From: Shewanella psychrophila
GTDB taxonomy: Bacteria; Pseudomonadota; Gammaproteobacteria; Enterobacterales; Shewanellaceae
Reading direction: 5' to 3'
DNA length: 64,000 nucleotides
Assembly: GCF_002005305.1 (NCBI RefSeq)
Contig: NZ_CP014782.1
Coordinates: 4,774,001-4,838,000, forward strand
Shown here: piece after piece, positions 48,978 to 59,658 of the stretch
Layout: each line of letters opens with the position of its first letter
Numbering within the stretch: position 1 is the first letter of the stretch
Position numbers and translations under genes: made by a program
The notes under the pieces: generated by a model
What the model was told of the DNA's origin: nothing
What the model saw: the letters and a program-made list of their open reading frames with translations, nothing else
The model's database searches: none

Positions 48978-49763
48978 TTAAATTAAAATTAATTTAAGGT
49001 CAAAGAGTTGCACCGAATTTCGAAACGCGTGTTCTGAAATAAGAACACTGGATTTTTTCTGTAAATTGGCTATTTCTGTGATGATTGACTGCAAAATAAG
49101 GGGAGTATTACGTGGATCTGCTGCATTTTGAGGTGTCATAGCAGGAGAATCTGTCTCAATTAAGAAACTATCCAGGGGAAGTTTAGCGACACAGGTTTTC
49201 AATTTTCTAGCATTAGTCTTTAAAATTAAGCCACCGATCCCCAGCTTAAAACCCAGTTTAATGTACTCGCTGGCTATTTCTGAGCTGCCGTAAAAGCCAT
49301 GGATCACTCCGCCCCTGGGGAGAGAGTAGCGTTTTAAAATACTGAGCATGTCGTTGTGTGCCTTAACGACATGCAAGATGACTGGCAAATTTAGCTGCTG
49401 GGCCATAGTAAGCTGGGCCTCGAGAGCTATGATTTGTCCATCCCAATTATCCTTACGTATCTTATCCAGACCACACTCACCGATAGCGACCAAGTATGGA
49501 TCTTCTATAGCGCTATTGAGTTTATCTGTTAATTGCACCAAGGCTCTTTCAGGATTGTCTTCACAAAACCAAGGGTGAATGCCTAGCCCATAGGGACACG
49601 CATACTGTTTAGCCACATCGAGTTGCTTGGTCCAATGCTCGGGGCTAACTCCAGGAATGATAGCCGTCTCTATACCTGATTGGGCCATAGACTCGAAAAG
49701 TTCGTCACGGTCAATATCGAACAAAGCATCGTCTAGGTGTGCATGGCTGTCGAGTATTCGCAT
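48978..49763 (-). CDS. TatD-family metal-dependent hydrolase, YjjV-like
   Basis: A 261-residue TIM-barrel hydrolase. Metal ligands are H7 and H9 (DSHAHLDD), Glu in IGECGLDKI, His in VILHVVKAH and VIHGFYG, and Asp in ETDSPAM. TatD proteins act as DNases or aminoacylase-like enzymes. In E. coli yjjV lies close to deoCABD, so the setting supports the name. It ends with TAA. Confidence 0.85.
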   Translation of the reverse strand: MRILDSHAHLDDALFDIDRDELFESMAQSGIETAIIPGVSPEHWTKQLDVAKQYACPYGLGIHPWFCEDNPERALVQLTDKLNSAIEDPYLVAIGECGLDKIRKDNWDGQIIALEAQLTMAQQLNLPVILHVVKAHNDMLSILKRYSLPRGGVIHGFYGSSEIASEYIKLGFKLGIGGLILKTNARKLKTCVAKLPLDSFLIETDSPAMTPQNAADPRNTPLILQSIITEIANLQKKSSVLISEHAFRNSVQLFDLKLILI

Positions 49764-49885
49764 TATCCGCTCATTTATTTAATTTAACAAATATCAAATC
49801 GGCTTTATTTTTGGGACTGTTAACAAGATGTCCCAACACACTTTCACAACAAAACTGATACATATATAGATGATGATAAACGATT

Positions 49886-49919
49886 CAATAAAAAAGCCCC
49901 AACCTTTCGAATGGGGCTT
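49886..49919 (-). terminator. Terminator of prfC
   Basis: AAGCCCCA / TGGGGCTT with an A/T-rich ten-base loop, followed by T-run on the minus strand (49886-49895). Confidence 0.85.
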
Positions 49920-50001
49920 AGCTTGAATGCTTATTGGCTCACTTATAGAACTAGGACTAAACGTTAGTACTAAATGTGAACCCTAGACTTTGGACAAAAT
50001 A

Positions 50002-51582
50002 TTAGTTCTCACGAGTCTTGGCAAAATGAACGTCCGGATAACGCTCCATAGACAGGTTGAGGTTAACCATAGTCGGGGCGATATAGGTCAGGTTATTGCC
50101 ACCATCCAGCGCTAAGTTAGGACTGCACTTACGTCTGAACTCATCCAGCTTCCTCTCATCGTCACAATAAACCCAACGGGCAGTTGCGACATTAATGGCT
50201 TCATAGATGGCTTCGACTTTATATTCACTCTTTAAGCGGCCAACAACCACTTCAAACTGAAGTACACCAACAGCGCCAACGATAAGATCGTTCGAATCTA
50301 TGGGTCTAAATACCTGTACGGCACCCTCTTCGGCTAACTGGACTAAGCCCTTAAGTAGTTGCTTCTGTTTCAATGGATCTCTTAAACGGATACGACGGAA
50401 CATCTCAGGCGCAAAGTTAGGTATACCGGTGAAACGCAGCTTCTCACCTTGAGTAAAGGTGTCGCCGATACGCATGGTGCCATGATTATGCAGACCGATA
50501 ATATCGCCTGGGTATGCCACCGCAGCGCGATTACGATCCCCAGCCATAAAGGTCAAGGCATCACTGACATTGACATCTTTACCTAACCGAACATGATGCA
50601 TCTTCATACCTTGCTCGTACTTACCCGAACAGATCCGCATAAACGCGACTCTATCTCTGTGTCTTGGATCCATATTTGCTTGGATCTTAAATACGAAGCC
50701 AGAGAACTTATCCTCTTCCGGCTGAACATCTCTCACCTCAGTTTCACGAGGTTGTGGGGTAGGAGCCCATTCGACCATGCCGTCGAGAATATGATCGACA
50801 CCAAAGTTACCTAATGCGGTACCGAAAAATACTGGCGTTAGCTCACCTTTGAGGAACAGCTCGAGATCAAACTCAGTCGATGCGCCAAGAACCAACTCTA
50901 ACTCTTCGCGTACGTCATCGGCATAAGCGCCTATGGCTTCATCAAGCTCTGGGTTATCTAGCCCCTTGATGATGCGAGAGTTCTGGATGGTATGACCTTG
51001 ACCACTCTGGTATAAGATCACCTCATCACGTAACAGGTGATATACACCCTTAAACTCTTTACCTGAAGAAATAGGCCAAGTAATAGGTGCGCAGACAATG
51101 TTTAAGACATTCTCGACCTCATCCATCAGTTCTAATGGATCACGAATATCACGATCGAGCTTGTTCATGAAAGTCACGATAGGCGTATCACGCAGGCGCG
51201 TAACTTCCATTAACTTAATCGTTCTCTGCTCAACACCTTTTGCCGAGTCGATCACCATTAGACAGGAATCGACGGCGGTCAGGGTACGATAAGTATCCTC
51301 CGAGAAGTCTTCGTGACCCGGGGTATCGAGAAGATTGACTAGGGCATCGTTATAGGGAAACTGCATCACAGATGTGGTGATCGAGATACCACGCTCTTTC
51401 TCCATCTCCATCCAATCAGACTTAGCATGTTGGCCTGACTTCTTACCTTTGACGGTTCCGGCCTTCTGTAAGGCGTTTCCGAACAATAGAACTTTTTCGG
51501 TAATGGTGGTTTTACCCGCATCCGGGTGAGAGATGATGGCGAAAGTACGACGCTTGTCGACCTCAACTTTATTGCCTGACAT
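50002..51582 (-). CDS. prfC: Peptide chain release factor 3 (RF3)
   Basis: A 526-residue translational GTPase that recycles RF1 and RF2 from the ribosome after peptide release. G1 is [10 protein letters not shown] (~17-26), G3 DTPGHEDF, G4 NKLDRD, and the elongation-factor-like domains II-III follow. Lengths match E. coli (529). ATG 51582 has an AGGTAACC site just before it. Standard housekeeping gene. Confidence 0.96.
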   Translation of the reverse strand: MSGNKVEVDKRRTFAIISHPDAGKTTITEKVLLFGNALQKAGTVKGKKSGQHAKSDWMEMEKERGISITTSVMQFPYNDALVNLLDTPGHEDFSEDTYRTLTAVDSCLMVIDSAKGVEQRTIKLMEVTRLRDTPIVTFMNKLDRDIRDPLELMDEVENVLNIVCAPITWPISSGKEFKGVYHLLRDEVILYQSGQGHTIQNSRIIKGLDNPELDEAIGAYADDVREELELVLGASTEFDLELFLKGELTPVFFGTALGNFGVDHILDGMVEWAPTPQPRETEVRDVQPEEDKFSGFVFKIQANMDPRHRDRVAFMRICSGKYEQGMKMHHVRLGKDVNVSDALTFMAGDRNRAAVAYPGDIIGLHNHGTMRIGDTFTQGEKLRFTGIPNFAPEMFRRIRLRDPLKQKQLLKGLVQLAEEGAVQVFRPIDSNDLIVGAVGVLQFEVVVGRLKSEYKVEAIYEAINVATARWVYCDDERKLDEFRRKCSPNLALDGGNNLTYIAPTMVNLNLSMERYPDVHFAKTREN

Positions 51583-51710
51583 GGTTACCTGCAGAATCGT
51601 GATGTACTAAAAGCCGGCAATTATAGCGCCTAGCGTGCAAATTAGCTAGATGACTAAAGGCGCTAATCACAGAGCCTCAACTGCACAAATAAATTTAAAG
51701 TGTATAGGCA

Positions 51711-51740
51711 TAAAAAATGCCACCCTCTCAGGATGGCATT
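51711..51740 (-). terminator. Terminator of nlpI
   Basis: AATGCCATCC / GGGTGGCATT on the minus strand (one G-U pair) with a five-base loop, followed by TTTTTT. Confidence 0.9.
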
Positions 51741-51771
51741 AAGCTGTTAATAACAAGATTGTTGAGCTGAA

Positions 51772-52671
51772 TTATTGACTCTGTTGCTCTTGATACATCA
51801 GCATATTTAGCTTGGCCAACTCGATTCGCGCATATCTATGCTCGACAAAATCATAGATGTTCGTTGCCAGTGCTAGCCTGAAATAATTTGCCGCATCACT
51901 GTACTGACCTTGCTCTTGGGCTATTTTAGCTATGTAGAAATAAGCTTCACATAAACGTTCTGCATATTCATTGGGGTGAGAAAGCCCTAATTTAGCTGCG
52001 GAAAATACCGCTTCTCTGGAATTCTTACCAAGGTAGTAATCCACCAGTACACTCGACCAGGCGTTGGGTGCAAGCTGTGCCCGATTTATTTCCAAATTAG
52101 CCTTTGCTTGCTCGGTGCCTTGGGCACTTTCCGTCAAATATAACCATAGGGCACGGTAGCCATCTTTAGGATCCAATGAATAGAATGACTGCATATCGGC
52201 GATGGCTAATTCGTAACGCTCGCCATAATAGAGAGCGATGCCACGGTTTAAGTATGCGTAATCATATTCAGGTGAAAGCTCAAGCACTGCGTCGAATGCT
52301 TCATATGAACTCTCGAATTCACCTTCCTGAGTGTAGTAAATCCCAATGAAGTTATAGGCATCGGCAAGGTTAGGTTGGAGTTTCAACGCCTGATGGAAAT
52401 CGATTCTGCTCAAAATCCGTAAACCTACGCTGTCATAAATGACGCCGCGGTCATAATGAAAACGTGCTCTTTGCTCTTGAGTTAAATCGGCTGAGGATAA
52501 AATTTCATTCAACTTAGCCAGGGTTATTTCCAGCTTATAATCGGGCATGACAGGCTCAACCATTAGCTTGCCTTGCTCACTGCTACCTGACTGAGTCGAT
52601 ACACATCCGGTCAGAAAAATACTCATACCAGCCAAAACAGCAATTGCGGTAGTCCGCATTTTTTGATTCAT
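51772..52671 (-). CDS. nlpI: NlpI, TPR-containing lipoprotein
   Basis: A 299-residue outer-membrane lipoprotein with a lipobox ending FLTGC (C23). Tetratricopeptide repeats follow, for example LADAYNFIGIYYTQEGEFES and YDYAYLNRGIALYYGERYE. NlpI acts as an adaptor for peptidoglycan hydrolases and Prc. It lies downstream of pnp on the same strand, as in E. coli, but here a MITE-like repeat separates the two. Confidence 0.93.
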   Translation of the reverse strand: MNQKMRTTAIAVLAGMSIFLTGCVSTQSGSSEQGKLMVEPVMPDYKLEITLAKLNEILSSADLTQEQRARFHYDRGVIYDSVGLRILSRIDFHQALKLQPNLADAYNFIGIYYTQEGEFESSYEAFDAVLELSPEYDYAYLNRGIALYYGERYELAIADMQSFYSLDPKDGYRALWLYLTESAQGTEQAKANLEINRAQLAPNAWSSVLVDYYLGKNSREAVFSAAKLGLSHPNEYAERLCEAYFYIAKIAQEQGQYSDAANYFRLALATNIYDFVEHRYARIELAKLNMLMYQEQQSQ

Positions 52672-52831
52672 CCATTTAACCCTTTGAGTTCAACTATGAA
52701 GCTAATCATAGCAATCCCCTATCACTACTGCTATCAGGGATTTAATTTTTTCTCAATTCATTCAGCTTATTGCTAGAAAACCGCAAAGCTTTACATTTAT
52801 CACAGTAAAAAATCGAGAAAAGTCAGTAATA

Positions 52832-53095
52832 ATACCAATAGGTATAAGAAAATAGTCAACTCAGAGTTATTTTTGGCAGAATAAATCAAGGTGGATGAGT
52901 GAGGGAATGGTGATCCCTTTTGAACTCACTCAACTCAGAAGTAGGCAGCCAAAAACACTCCTGAAAAGCGAGTTTTAGCACTTCCAATACGGCGTTAACG
53001 AGCTTAAACGTAGAATAACTATGTTTTTCACCCGTTGTCTTGTCTCACAAGCGCTAAACTCTCGCTGAGTAACCACACCTTTATACCGATTGGTA
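52832..53095. mobile_element. MITE-like element, copy 2
   Basis: About 264 bp, starting ATACCAATAGGTATAAG and ending TACCGATTGGTA. It shares nearly all its length with copy 1 (6122-6386) with scattered substitutions; the central AGTTATTTTTGGC and TACGGCGTTAACGAGC are identical. It lies between pnp and nlpI in the same orientation as copy 1. It has no coding capacity. Confidence 0.8.
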
Positions 53096-53135
53096 CTCCT
53101 CACTGAATTGGACTAATAATTAATCACCAGACACA

Positions 53136-53163
53136 AAAAAGGAGACCCTTAGGTCTCCTTTTT
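53136..53163. terminator. Bidirectional terminator of pnp
   Basis: AAAAAGGAGACC / GGTCTCCTTTTT with a CTTA loop: a 12-bp perfect stem with A and T runs on both sides. Confidence 0.92.
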
Positions 53164-53180
53164 AATTTACTAGCTAGTGA

Positions 53181-55289
53181 TTACTCAGCAGCAGGTGCCG
53201 ACTCAGCTTTAGGTTGTGCTTCTTTCATAGAAAGACGTACACGACCCTGACGATCGACTTCCATCACCTTAACTTTGACTTCTTGACCAGTCTCTAGGTA
53301 ATCAGAAACATTAGCAACACGCTCTTCAGCAATCTGAGAGATATGAACTAAGCCATCTTTACCTGGAAGAATTGTCACGAATGCACCGAAATCTACGATT
53401 CGTACAACTTTACCGTTGTAGATAGTACCCACTTCGACTTCAGCAGTGATTTCTTCGATACGACGGATAGCTTCTTTAGTCGCTTCACCGTTAGACGATG
53501 CGATCTTAACTGTACCGTCATCATCTAGCTCGATAGTCGTACCAGTTTCTTCAGTCAGTGCACGAATTGTAGCGCCACCTTTACCAATCACATCACGGAT
53601 CTTCTCAGGGTTGATCTTGATAGTGGTAATACGTGGAGCGTGATCTGAGATATCGTCACGATGAGAACCAATAGCCTGATCCATCACATTAAGGATATGA
53701 ACTCGAGCGCCATAAGCTTGCTGAAGTGCGATCTGCATAATCTCTTGCGTGATACCTTCGATCTTGATATCCATTTGCAATGCAGTGATACCATCACGCG
53801 TACCGGCAACTTTGAAGTCCATATCACCTAAGTGATCTTCATCACCTAGAATGTCAGAAAGAACGACGAAATCATCACCCTCTTTAACTAGGCCCATAGC
53901 GATACCGGCAACAGAAGTCTTGATTGGTACACCCGCATCCATAAGAGCAAGAGAAGTACCACACACAGAAGCCATAGAGCTTGAACCGTTTGATTCAGTG
54001 ATCTCTGAAACTACACGGACGCTGTATGGGAATTCTTCAGCAGAAGGCATAACTGCGTTAATACCACGCCAAGCTAGTTTACCGTGACCAATTTCACGAC
54101 GCTTAGGTGAACCAACAAAACCTGTCTCGCCCACACAGTAAGGAGGGAAGTTATAATGAAGCATAAAGCGGTTAGTGTACTCGCCCATGATGCTGTCAAC
54201 TTTCTGTGCATCGCGCTCGGTACCAAGAGTACAAGTCACTAGTGCTTGAGTCTCTCCACGAGTAAATATTGCGCTACCGTGAGTACGTGGAAGTACACCG
54301 GCCATCACATTAAGACCACGAACCATATCTGGCTCACGACCATCGATACGTGGGTTTCCAGCGATAATACGGCTACGTACTACTTGCTTCTCAACACTAC
54401 CCAAAATCTTACCGACTTCACGTAGATCTACATCTGCATTGTTAGCAACTAGCTGGGCGATGGCGTCAGCTTTAAGTGCAGTAACGGCATCACGACGTTC
54501 AGTCTTATCAGCAATTTGATAAGCTGCAGAGAATTTTTCTTCTGCAATCGCTTTTACGCTAGTAACAAGATCAGCATCAGATACAGGTGCAGTCCAATCC
54601 CAAGCAGGCTTACCCGCCTCAGCTTTAAGTTCACTAATAGCTGCAATAACAACTTGCTGCTGCTCATGACCATAAGCAACACTGCCTAGCATTACTTCTT
54701 CTGGCAATGAGGCGGCTTCAGACTCAACCATCAATACAGCGCCTTCAGTACCAGCGACGATTAGGTCTAGGTCACTCTCGGCTAACTGACTAACTTCAGG
54801 GTTAAGTATATATTCGCCGTTGATGTAACCAACGCGTGCCACACCTAGTGGACCGTTGAATGGCAGACCAGAGATAGCTAGGGCTGCAGAAGTACCTATC
54901 ATAGAGATGACATCAGGGTTGATTTCAGGATCCACAGAAACCACTGTGATAATTACCTGAACTTCATTTTTGAAGCCATTAGGGAATAATGGACGAATAG
55001 GACGATCAATAAGACGTGCAATCAGCGTTTCACTCTCAGATGGACGACCTTCACGCTTGAAGAAACCACCTGGGATCTTACCCGCTGCGTAAGTTCTTTC
55101 CTGATAATTCACGGTAAGAGGGAAAAAGTCGCGGCCCGGCTCTTCATCTTTCTTTCCTACAACAGTAACCAATACTGTTGTATCGCCCATGCTTGCTAAA
55201 ACGGCAGCGTCTGCTTGACGTGCAATAACCCCAGTCTCTAATGTGACTGTGTGCTGACCATATTCAAAACTCTTTACGATTGGATTCAC
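53181..55289 (-). CDS. pnp: Polynucleotide phosphorylase
   Basis: A 702-residue 3'-5' exoribonuclease of the degradosome. Two RNase PH domains (~1-545) are followed by KH ([19 protein letters not shown], ~555-610) and S1 ([18 protein letters not shown], ~620-690). I chose GTG 55289, giving [14 protein letters not shown], the family start, with AAGGA nine bases upstream; ATG 55298 is too close to that site. The gene normally follows rpsO directly, but here a GGDEF-EAL gene lies between. Confidence 0.94.
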   Translation of the reverse strand: MNPIVKSFEYGQHTVTLETGVIARQADAAVLASMGDTTVLVTVVGKKDEEPGRDFFPLTVNYQERTYAAGKIPGGFFKREGRPSESETLIARLIDRPIRPLFPNGFKNEVQVIITVVSVDPEINPDVISMIGTSAALAISGLPFNGPLGVARVGYINGEYILNPEVSQLAESDLDLIVAGTEGAVLMVESEAASLPEEVMLGSVAYGHEQQQVVIAAISELKAEAGKPAWDWTAPVSDADLVTSVKAIAEEKFSAAYQIADKTERRDAVTALKADAIAQLVANNADVDLREVGKILGSVEKQVVRSRIIAGNPRIDGREPDMVRGLNVMAGVLPRTHGSAIFTRGETQALVTCTLGTERDAQKVDSIMGEYTNRFMLHYNFPPYCVGETGFVGSPKRREIGHGKLAWRGINAVMPSAEEFPYSVRVVSEITESNGSSSMASVCGTSLALMDAGVPIKTSVAGIAMGLVKEGDDFVVLSDILGDEDHLGDMDFKVAGTRDGITALQMDIKIEGITQEIMQIALQQAYGARVHILNVMDQAIGSHRDDISDHAPRITTIKINPEKIRDVIGKGGATIRALTEETGTTIELDDDGTVKIASSNGEATKEAIRRIEEITAEVEVGTIYNGKVVRIVDFGAFVTILPGKDGLVHISQIAEERVANVSDYLETGQEVKVKVMEVDRQGRVRLSMKEAQPKAESAPAAE

Positions 55290-55475
55290 GTGAACCATTC
55301 CTTAAATTTAATTATCTTAATTACGCGCGTAAGTATACTTCATCTCTATTCAAGAGATAAAGGGCACAGATTGATGACAAAGCCGAAACTTTTCTCTAAA
55401 GTGAATAATATCAGGATTATTTTGTTATGGAATGCCTAAATAGTTCCGTATTCTAAATATCAGTTCACTGATTTA

Positions 55476-57521
55476 ATGGATGAGTTAATGACTGCTAGTT
55501 TTAAATCACTTACATGGAAGCAAACCAGCCTTGTCGTTTTTTCGGCACTCTTCTTCGCGATTGCCATTTTTATCGTCGAAATTGCCTTAGTCGGTGTAAC
55601 AACCAGAGATGAACTTAAAGCATCTCAGAAAGAGTTATTAGACTCGGTAGAGCAACCCGCTTCGAATGCAGTCTGGGCATTGGACGATAACTTAGCCAAA
55701 CAAACCATAGAGGGTGTGTTAAAAGTCGCCCATGTTGGTTCGGCTGTTATTGAACTCGATGACGGCTCCATGTTTGTCTCAGTCGCCTCACCTATCTCCC
55801 CGCCTAATCTATTCGATCAATTAAGCAAAAAACTCTTTGGTGATCTCAGAGAGATCTCGCGTACCCTTTATCGGCCTTTTGATTTTAAAGACAGTGAGAA
55901 AAATCAACTCATTGGTACTTTGACTATCTTTTATGACACCCAAGAACTCACAGATTCACTTTTTTCACAGCTTAGATTCAGCTTGGTCGCAACTTTGATC
56001 CGAGCGCTGCTTATTACTCTGTTACTTTCGATTGTTTTTCATCGTTTCTTAACCAAGCCCATAGCAGAGATCAGTGAGGCAATTGACAAGATAGATCCTG
56101 AATCACCCGATGAGAACTTACTGCCAGTGTCCAAGGCTCACATGGACGATGAACTTGGTCTGGTTACATCAAAATTTAACCAGATCCTTATTCAGTTCGG
56201 CCAGACTCAAAGTAAACTGAGGAAAATGGCGACGAGAGACCCGCTGACAGGCTTACCGAACCGCACACTATTGTTAGAAACCATAGCGGTTACTATTCAA
56301 AGAGCCCGTGTACATAAACACCAATTTTGCATGTTATTTATCGATCTAGACCGATTTAAGAACGTCAACGACTCCTTAGGTCATGCAATAGGCGATCAAT
56401 TCCTTGCCCGAATAGCTCAAGTTCTCGAACGTGTCGTTGCAGATAAAGGGACTGTGGCTCGCTTAGGTGGAGATGAATTCGTGATATTAGCCGATGAAAT
56501 TCGTAGCCCAGATCAGGCTGCTGACTTTGTCGAGCATCTGCTGTTTCAATTGAACACACCGATGCAACTCAATGAGCACACGATTCATCCGGCTGCATCA
56601 GTCGGGATCTCTATCTATCCAGATGACGGTATGAGCGCAGAAGATCTAATCCGCCATTCAGATATCGCCATGTATAGCGCAAAGGCTGCGGGTTCCAATC
56701 AATGGGCCTTCTTCAAGCAACAAATGACAGAGCGTGCGGCTGTTAGGTTACGTACAGAAGCCTCCTTACACGATGCACTTAAAAACAATGAGTTTGTCCT
56801 ACATTTTCAGCCCAAACTCGATATCAAGTCTGGAAAAGTCGTCGCTTGTGAGGCACTGATTAGGTGGCAGAAAGATGGACGCTTGATTAGTCCCATGTCC
56901 TTTATCCCAGTAGCCGAAGAAACCGGAATCATTATCCCCATAGGTCGCTGGGTCATAGAGCAGACATGTAAGACTATCAAAGAGTGGCAAAAGAAATATA
57001 ATTTTGCGCTACCTATTGCAGTTAATGTGGCTTCACAGCAATTTGAAGATCCGAGCTTGGTTCCAGATATAAAACAACTCTCCCTGAGATACCAAATACG
57101 ACCTGAGCTGTTAGAGATAGAGATCACAGAAACTTCCTTGATGAATGACGTAGAAAAAGCCATTACCAAGTTAGAGCAACTAAAATCGGCAGGATTCGGT
57201 ATTGCCGTGGACGATTTCGGTACTGGCTACTCTTCCTTATCCTATCTACGCCACCTCCCCATAACAACCATGAAAATCGATCGCTGTTTTGTTACCGATC
57301 TCCCCCAAGAGAGCGCTATAGCCTCGACAATCTTAATGTTAGGCAAGCAACTTGAGCTCAATATAGTAGCGGAAGGCATAGAAACTCAGGCGCAATTGGA
57401 TTGGCTTAACGACAATGATTGTCAGATGGGGCAAGGCTTTTTCTTCAGCAAACCTCTGTCTCAGCATGATTTTGAAGAAAAATACATCAAACCTCATACG
57501 GCGACTATCAGTCAGATTTAA
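55476..57521 (+). CDS. GGDEF-EAL cyclic di-GMP enzyme with periplasmic sensor
   Basis: A 681-residue membrane protein. Two helices (~20-42 and ~180-200) flank a periplasmic sensor, then HAMP, GGDEF and EAL domains. The diguanylate cyclase motif GGDEF (331-335) and the EAL motif (459-461) are both complete, so both synthesis and breakdown of cyclic di-GMP are possible. The I-site RxxD is not evident. It lies between rpsO and pnp on the opposite strand. The ATG at 55488 is an alternative start, with GGATGAG nearby. The two PilZ genes in this window could be downstream receivers; that is only an inference. Confidence 0.88.
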   Translation: MDELMTASFKSLTWKQTSLVVFSALFFAIAIFIVEIALVGVTTRDELKASQKELLDSVEQPASNAVWALDDNLAKQTIEGVLKVAHVGSAVIELDDGSMFVSVASPISPPNLFDQLSKKLFGDLREISRTLYRPFDFKDSEKNQLIGTLTIFYDTQELTDSLFSQLRFSLVATLIRALLITLLLSIVFHRFLTKPIAEISEAIDKIDPESPDENLLPVSKAHMDDELGLVTSKFNQILIQFGQTQSKLRKMATRDPLTGLPNRTLLLETIAVTIQRARVHKHQFCMLFIDLDRFKNVNDSLGHAIGDQFLARIAQVLERVVADKGTVARLGGDEFVILADEIRSPDQAADFVEHLLFQLNTPMQLNEHTIHPAASVGISIYPDDGMSAEDLIRHSDIAMYSAKAAGSNQWAFFKQQMTERAAVRLRTEASLHDALKNNEFVLHFQPKLDIKSGKVVACEALIRWQKDGRLISPMSFIPVAEETGIIIPIGRWVIEQTCKTIKEWQKKYNFALPIAVNVASQQFEDPSLVPDIKQLSLRYQIRPELLEIEITETSLMNDVEKAITKLEQLKSAGFGIAVDDFGTGYSSLSYLRHLPITTMKIDRCFVTDLPQESAIASTILMLGKQLELNIVAEGIETQAQLDWLNDNDCQMGQGFFFSKPLSQHDFEEKYIKPHTATISQI

Positions 57522-57528
57522 TCACAAG

Positions 57529-57560
57529 TTCCTAGACTCTAAGTTTAGTTTTCTCGGCGC
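57529..57560. repeat. CTAG-rich repeat after the GGDEF-EAL gene
   Basis: CAAGTTCCTAGACTCTAAGTTTAG lies just downstream of the stop codon. A weaker member of the CTAG family. The following ~190 bp to the rpsO terminator hold no gene. Confidence 0.45.
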
Positions 57561-57753
57561 GGCTTGTTCTAGCGGTAAGCGGTAAGTGACTTTAGAACGA
57601 GATGGGCTAACAGTAAATCAAAATTATCACGTTAAACATTAAATCACAGAGTTCTCAATCCACCTTTCAAATCGAAGCTATTTTTGCTTAATCTTAAGGC
57701 TTACAACTTTCTCAGCCTTTTCTTATACCTTAATACTTTGTTTTACAGGCAAT

Positions 57754-57779
57754 AAAAAAGGAGGCCTAAGCCTCCTTTT
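57754..57779. terminator. Bidirectional terminator of rpsO
   Basis: AAAAGGAGGC / GCCTCCTTTT with a CTAA loop and A/T runs on both sides; closes the nusA-rpsO operon on the minus strand. Confidence 0.92.
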
Positions 57780-57798
57780 CCAGGTTTAATCGTTAAAA

Positions 57799-58068
57799 TT
57801 AACGACGTAGACCTAGCTTCTTGATTAGTTCCTGGTAACGAACATTTTCAGTACGCTTTAGGTATGCAAGAAGTTTACGACGTGTGCTAACCATACGTAG
57901 TAGACCACGACGAGAGTGATGATCGTGGATGTGCTGCTTGAAATGGCCCTGTAGATGGTTAATCTGAGCAGTTAAAAGAGCAACCTGAACTTCAGAAGAA
58001 CCAGTATCGTTTTCACAACGACCGAATTCAGCCAGGATTTTTGCAGTTTGTTCAGCATTTAGTGACAT
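57799..58068 (-). CDS. rpsO: Ribosomal protein S15
   Basis: An 89-residue 30S subunit protein, the same length as in E. coli. The family motif [20 protein letters not shown] and the C-terminal [20 protein letters not shown] are clear. It is the last gene of the rimP-nusA-infB-rbfA-truB-rpsO group, 130 bp after truB. Confidence 0.97.
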   Translation of the reverse strand: MSLNAEQTAKILAEFGRCENDTGSSEVQVALLTAQINHLQGHFKQHIHDHHSRRGLLRMVSTRRKLLAYLKRTENVRYQELIKKLGLRR

Positions 58069-58197
58069 TTTGTCTCTCCAAATAATGCGTTAAAAGTCTT
58101 TAGCCAATCACTAACTCAGCTAAAGGAGCGCGGCATCTTACCTATTCCAGGTGATATACGCAACAGGAAAAGTAAAATAACCGCTAAGATATGGGCT

Positions 58198-59160
58198 CTA
58201 AGCGGTTTCTAAGGGTTCTCTAAGAACGATGAGTCGCTTAGGTGCCAGCAGACCGTCATCATTGATTGCACCTATACCAACAAACTTGTGTTCTTCGCCA
58301 ATAGTGATCCGTACCAGCTCTCCATCAGCTAGCTCACAGCTACCTGGGTTTTGAACTGGATTACCGTTCATTAGATAAGGTGCAACTGTGTCAGCTAAGT
58401 TAATTTCTTGAAACTTACTGACAGCTGTATCCATAGGCAGCAATAGCTCATCTAGAATAGCTTTCGCATCTAGATCTTGGGCTTCAGCTTTTTCAACCAT
58501 CTCATTTAACTGAGTTAAACTTACAATGCGATCATAAGGGTAGTCAGCGACTTGAGTGCGTCTGAGCATGATCACATGAGCACCACACCCCAACATTTCA
58601 CCGAGATCATCTGTAATGGTACGAATGTAGGTTCCCTTAGAACAATGTATGTCTAAGGTCAGCTCATCCCCTTCTAAAGAGATAAAATTCAGTTCGAATA
58701 CCGTGATAGGTCTAGCTTCTCTGGGTACTTCGATGCCTTCTCGGGCATATTTGTACAGGGGCTGTCCCTTATGCTTTAGCGCCGAATACATCGAAGGCAC
58801 CTGCATGGTATCGCCACGAAAATACTCCAAAGACTCCATCAGTAAGTCTTGGGTAAAATCCAGAGGGCGGGTCTGTACCACTTCACCATCAGAATCACTT
58901 GTATCGGTGCGCACACCAAGTTTAGCCGTGACCAAATAGCGCTTATCAGCATCGAGAAGATGCTGAGAAAACTTGGTAGCTTCACCTAGGCATATGGGTA
59001 ACATACCTGTGGCTAAAGGATCTAAGGCGCCAGTATGGCCCGCTTTATTGGCATCGAAAAGTCGCTTAACCCTTTGCAGAGCAAAGTTCGAACTCATCCC
59101 AGTCTCTTTGTCCAAGAGCAGGATCCCATCGATGAAGCGACCGCGCTGACGACGTCCCAT
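58198..59160 (-). CDS. truB: tRNA pseudouridine-55 synthase
   Basis: A 320-residue enzyme that makes pseudouridine 55 in the T-loop of tRNA. The catalytic aspartate lies in [14 protein letters not shown] (~37-50). The start overlaps the rbfA stop (ATTAATG), so the two are translationally coupled. It ends with TAG, so this codon must work as a stop in an essential operon here. E. coli TruB has 314 residues. Confidence 0.96.
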   Translation of the reverse strand: MGRRQRGRFIDGILLLDKETGMSSNFALQRVKRLFDANKAGHTGALDPLATGMLPICLGEATKFSQHLLDADKRYLVTAKLGVRTDTSDSDGEVVQTRPLDFTQDLLMESLEYFRGDTMQVPSMYSALKHKGQPLYKYAREGIEVPREARPITVFELNFISLEGDELTLDIHCSKGTYIRTITDDLGEMLGCGAHVIMLRRTQVADYPYDRIVSLTQLNEMVEKAEAQDLDAKAILDELLLPMDTAVSKFQEINLADTVAPYLMNGNPVQNPGSCELADGELVRITIGEEHKFVGIGAINDDGLLAPKRLIVLREPLETA

Positions 59161-59582
59161 TAATCCTCACCTTGCTGATTTTTATTTTCATCTTCTTCAC
59201 TACGATTAGCATCTTTCTGCTTAGCTTCATCATCATGAATAATGCGCGTCACAAGGTTTGACATGCGCATGCCTTCAACCAAAGATGCATCATAGATAAA
59301 TCTAAGTTCAGGCATAACACGCAGCTTCATACGTCCCGCAACAAGTGAACGTATGTAACCCGCAGCACTACTAAGCGCTTCAAGTTTCTCTTCTACGATT
59401 TTCTCATCTTCTTCGAAGAAGGTGACGAATACCTTAGCGTAACTGAGGTCTCGAGACACTTCCACATCATTGACCGTTACCATGCCTACGCGAGGGTCTT
59501 TGATATCACGTTGCAGTACTTGGGCTAACTCTTGTTGTAATTGTTGACCGATGCGGCGTGTACGACTAAATTCTTTTGCCAT
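59160..59582 (-). CDS. rbfA: Ribosome-binding factor A
   Basis: A 140-residue KH-like 30S maturation factor needed in the cold. Motifs [22 protein letters not shown] and [12 protein letters not shown] are characteristic; the acidic tail is longer than in E. coli (133). It overlaps truB by one base pair at the stop. Confidence 0.96.
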   Translation of the reverse strand: MAKEFSRTRRIGQQLQQELAQVLQRDIKDPRVGMVTVNDVEVSRDLSYAKVFVTFFEEDEKIVEEKLEALSSAAGYIRSLVAGRMKLRVMPELRFIYDASLVEGMRMSNLVTRIIHDDEAKQKDANRSEEDENKNQQGED

Positions 59583-59632
59583 AATAATTGGCCTTAATAT
59601 TTTATTCTGCAGTTCGCAGCTATAAACAAAAA

Positions 59633-59650
59633 GGGCGGCTTGCGCCGCCC
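59633..59650 (-). terminator. Terminator inside the operon, between infB and rbfA
   Basis: GGGCGGC / GCCGCCC with a four-base loop followed by TTTTTG on the minus strand. Placed between infB and rbfA, it may allow partial readthrough or 3'-end protection. Confidence 0.75.
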
Positions 59651-59658
59651 TATTAACT

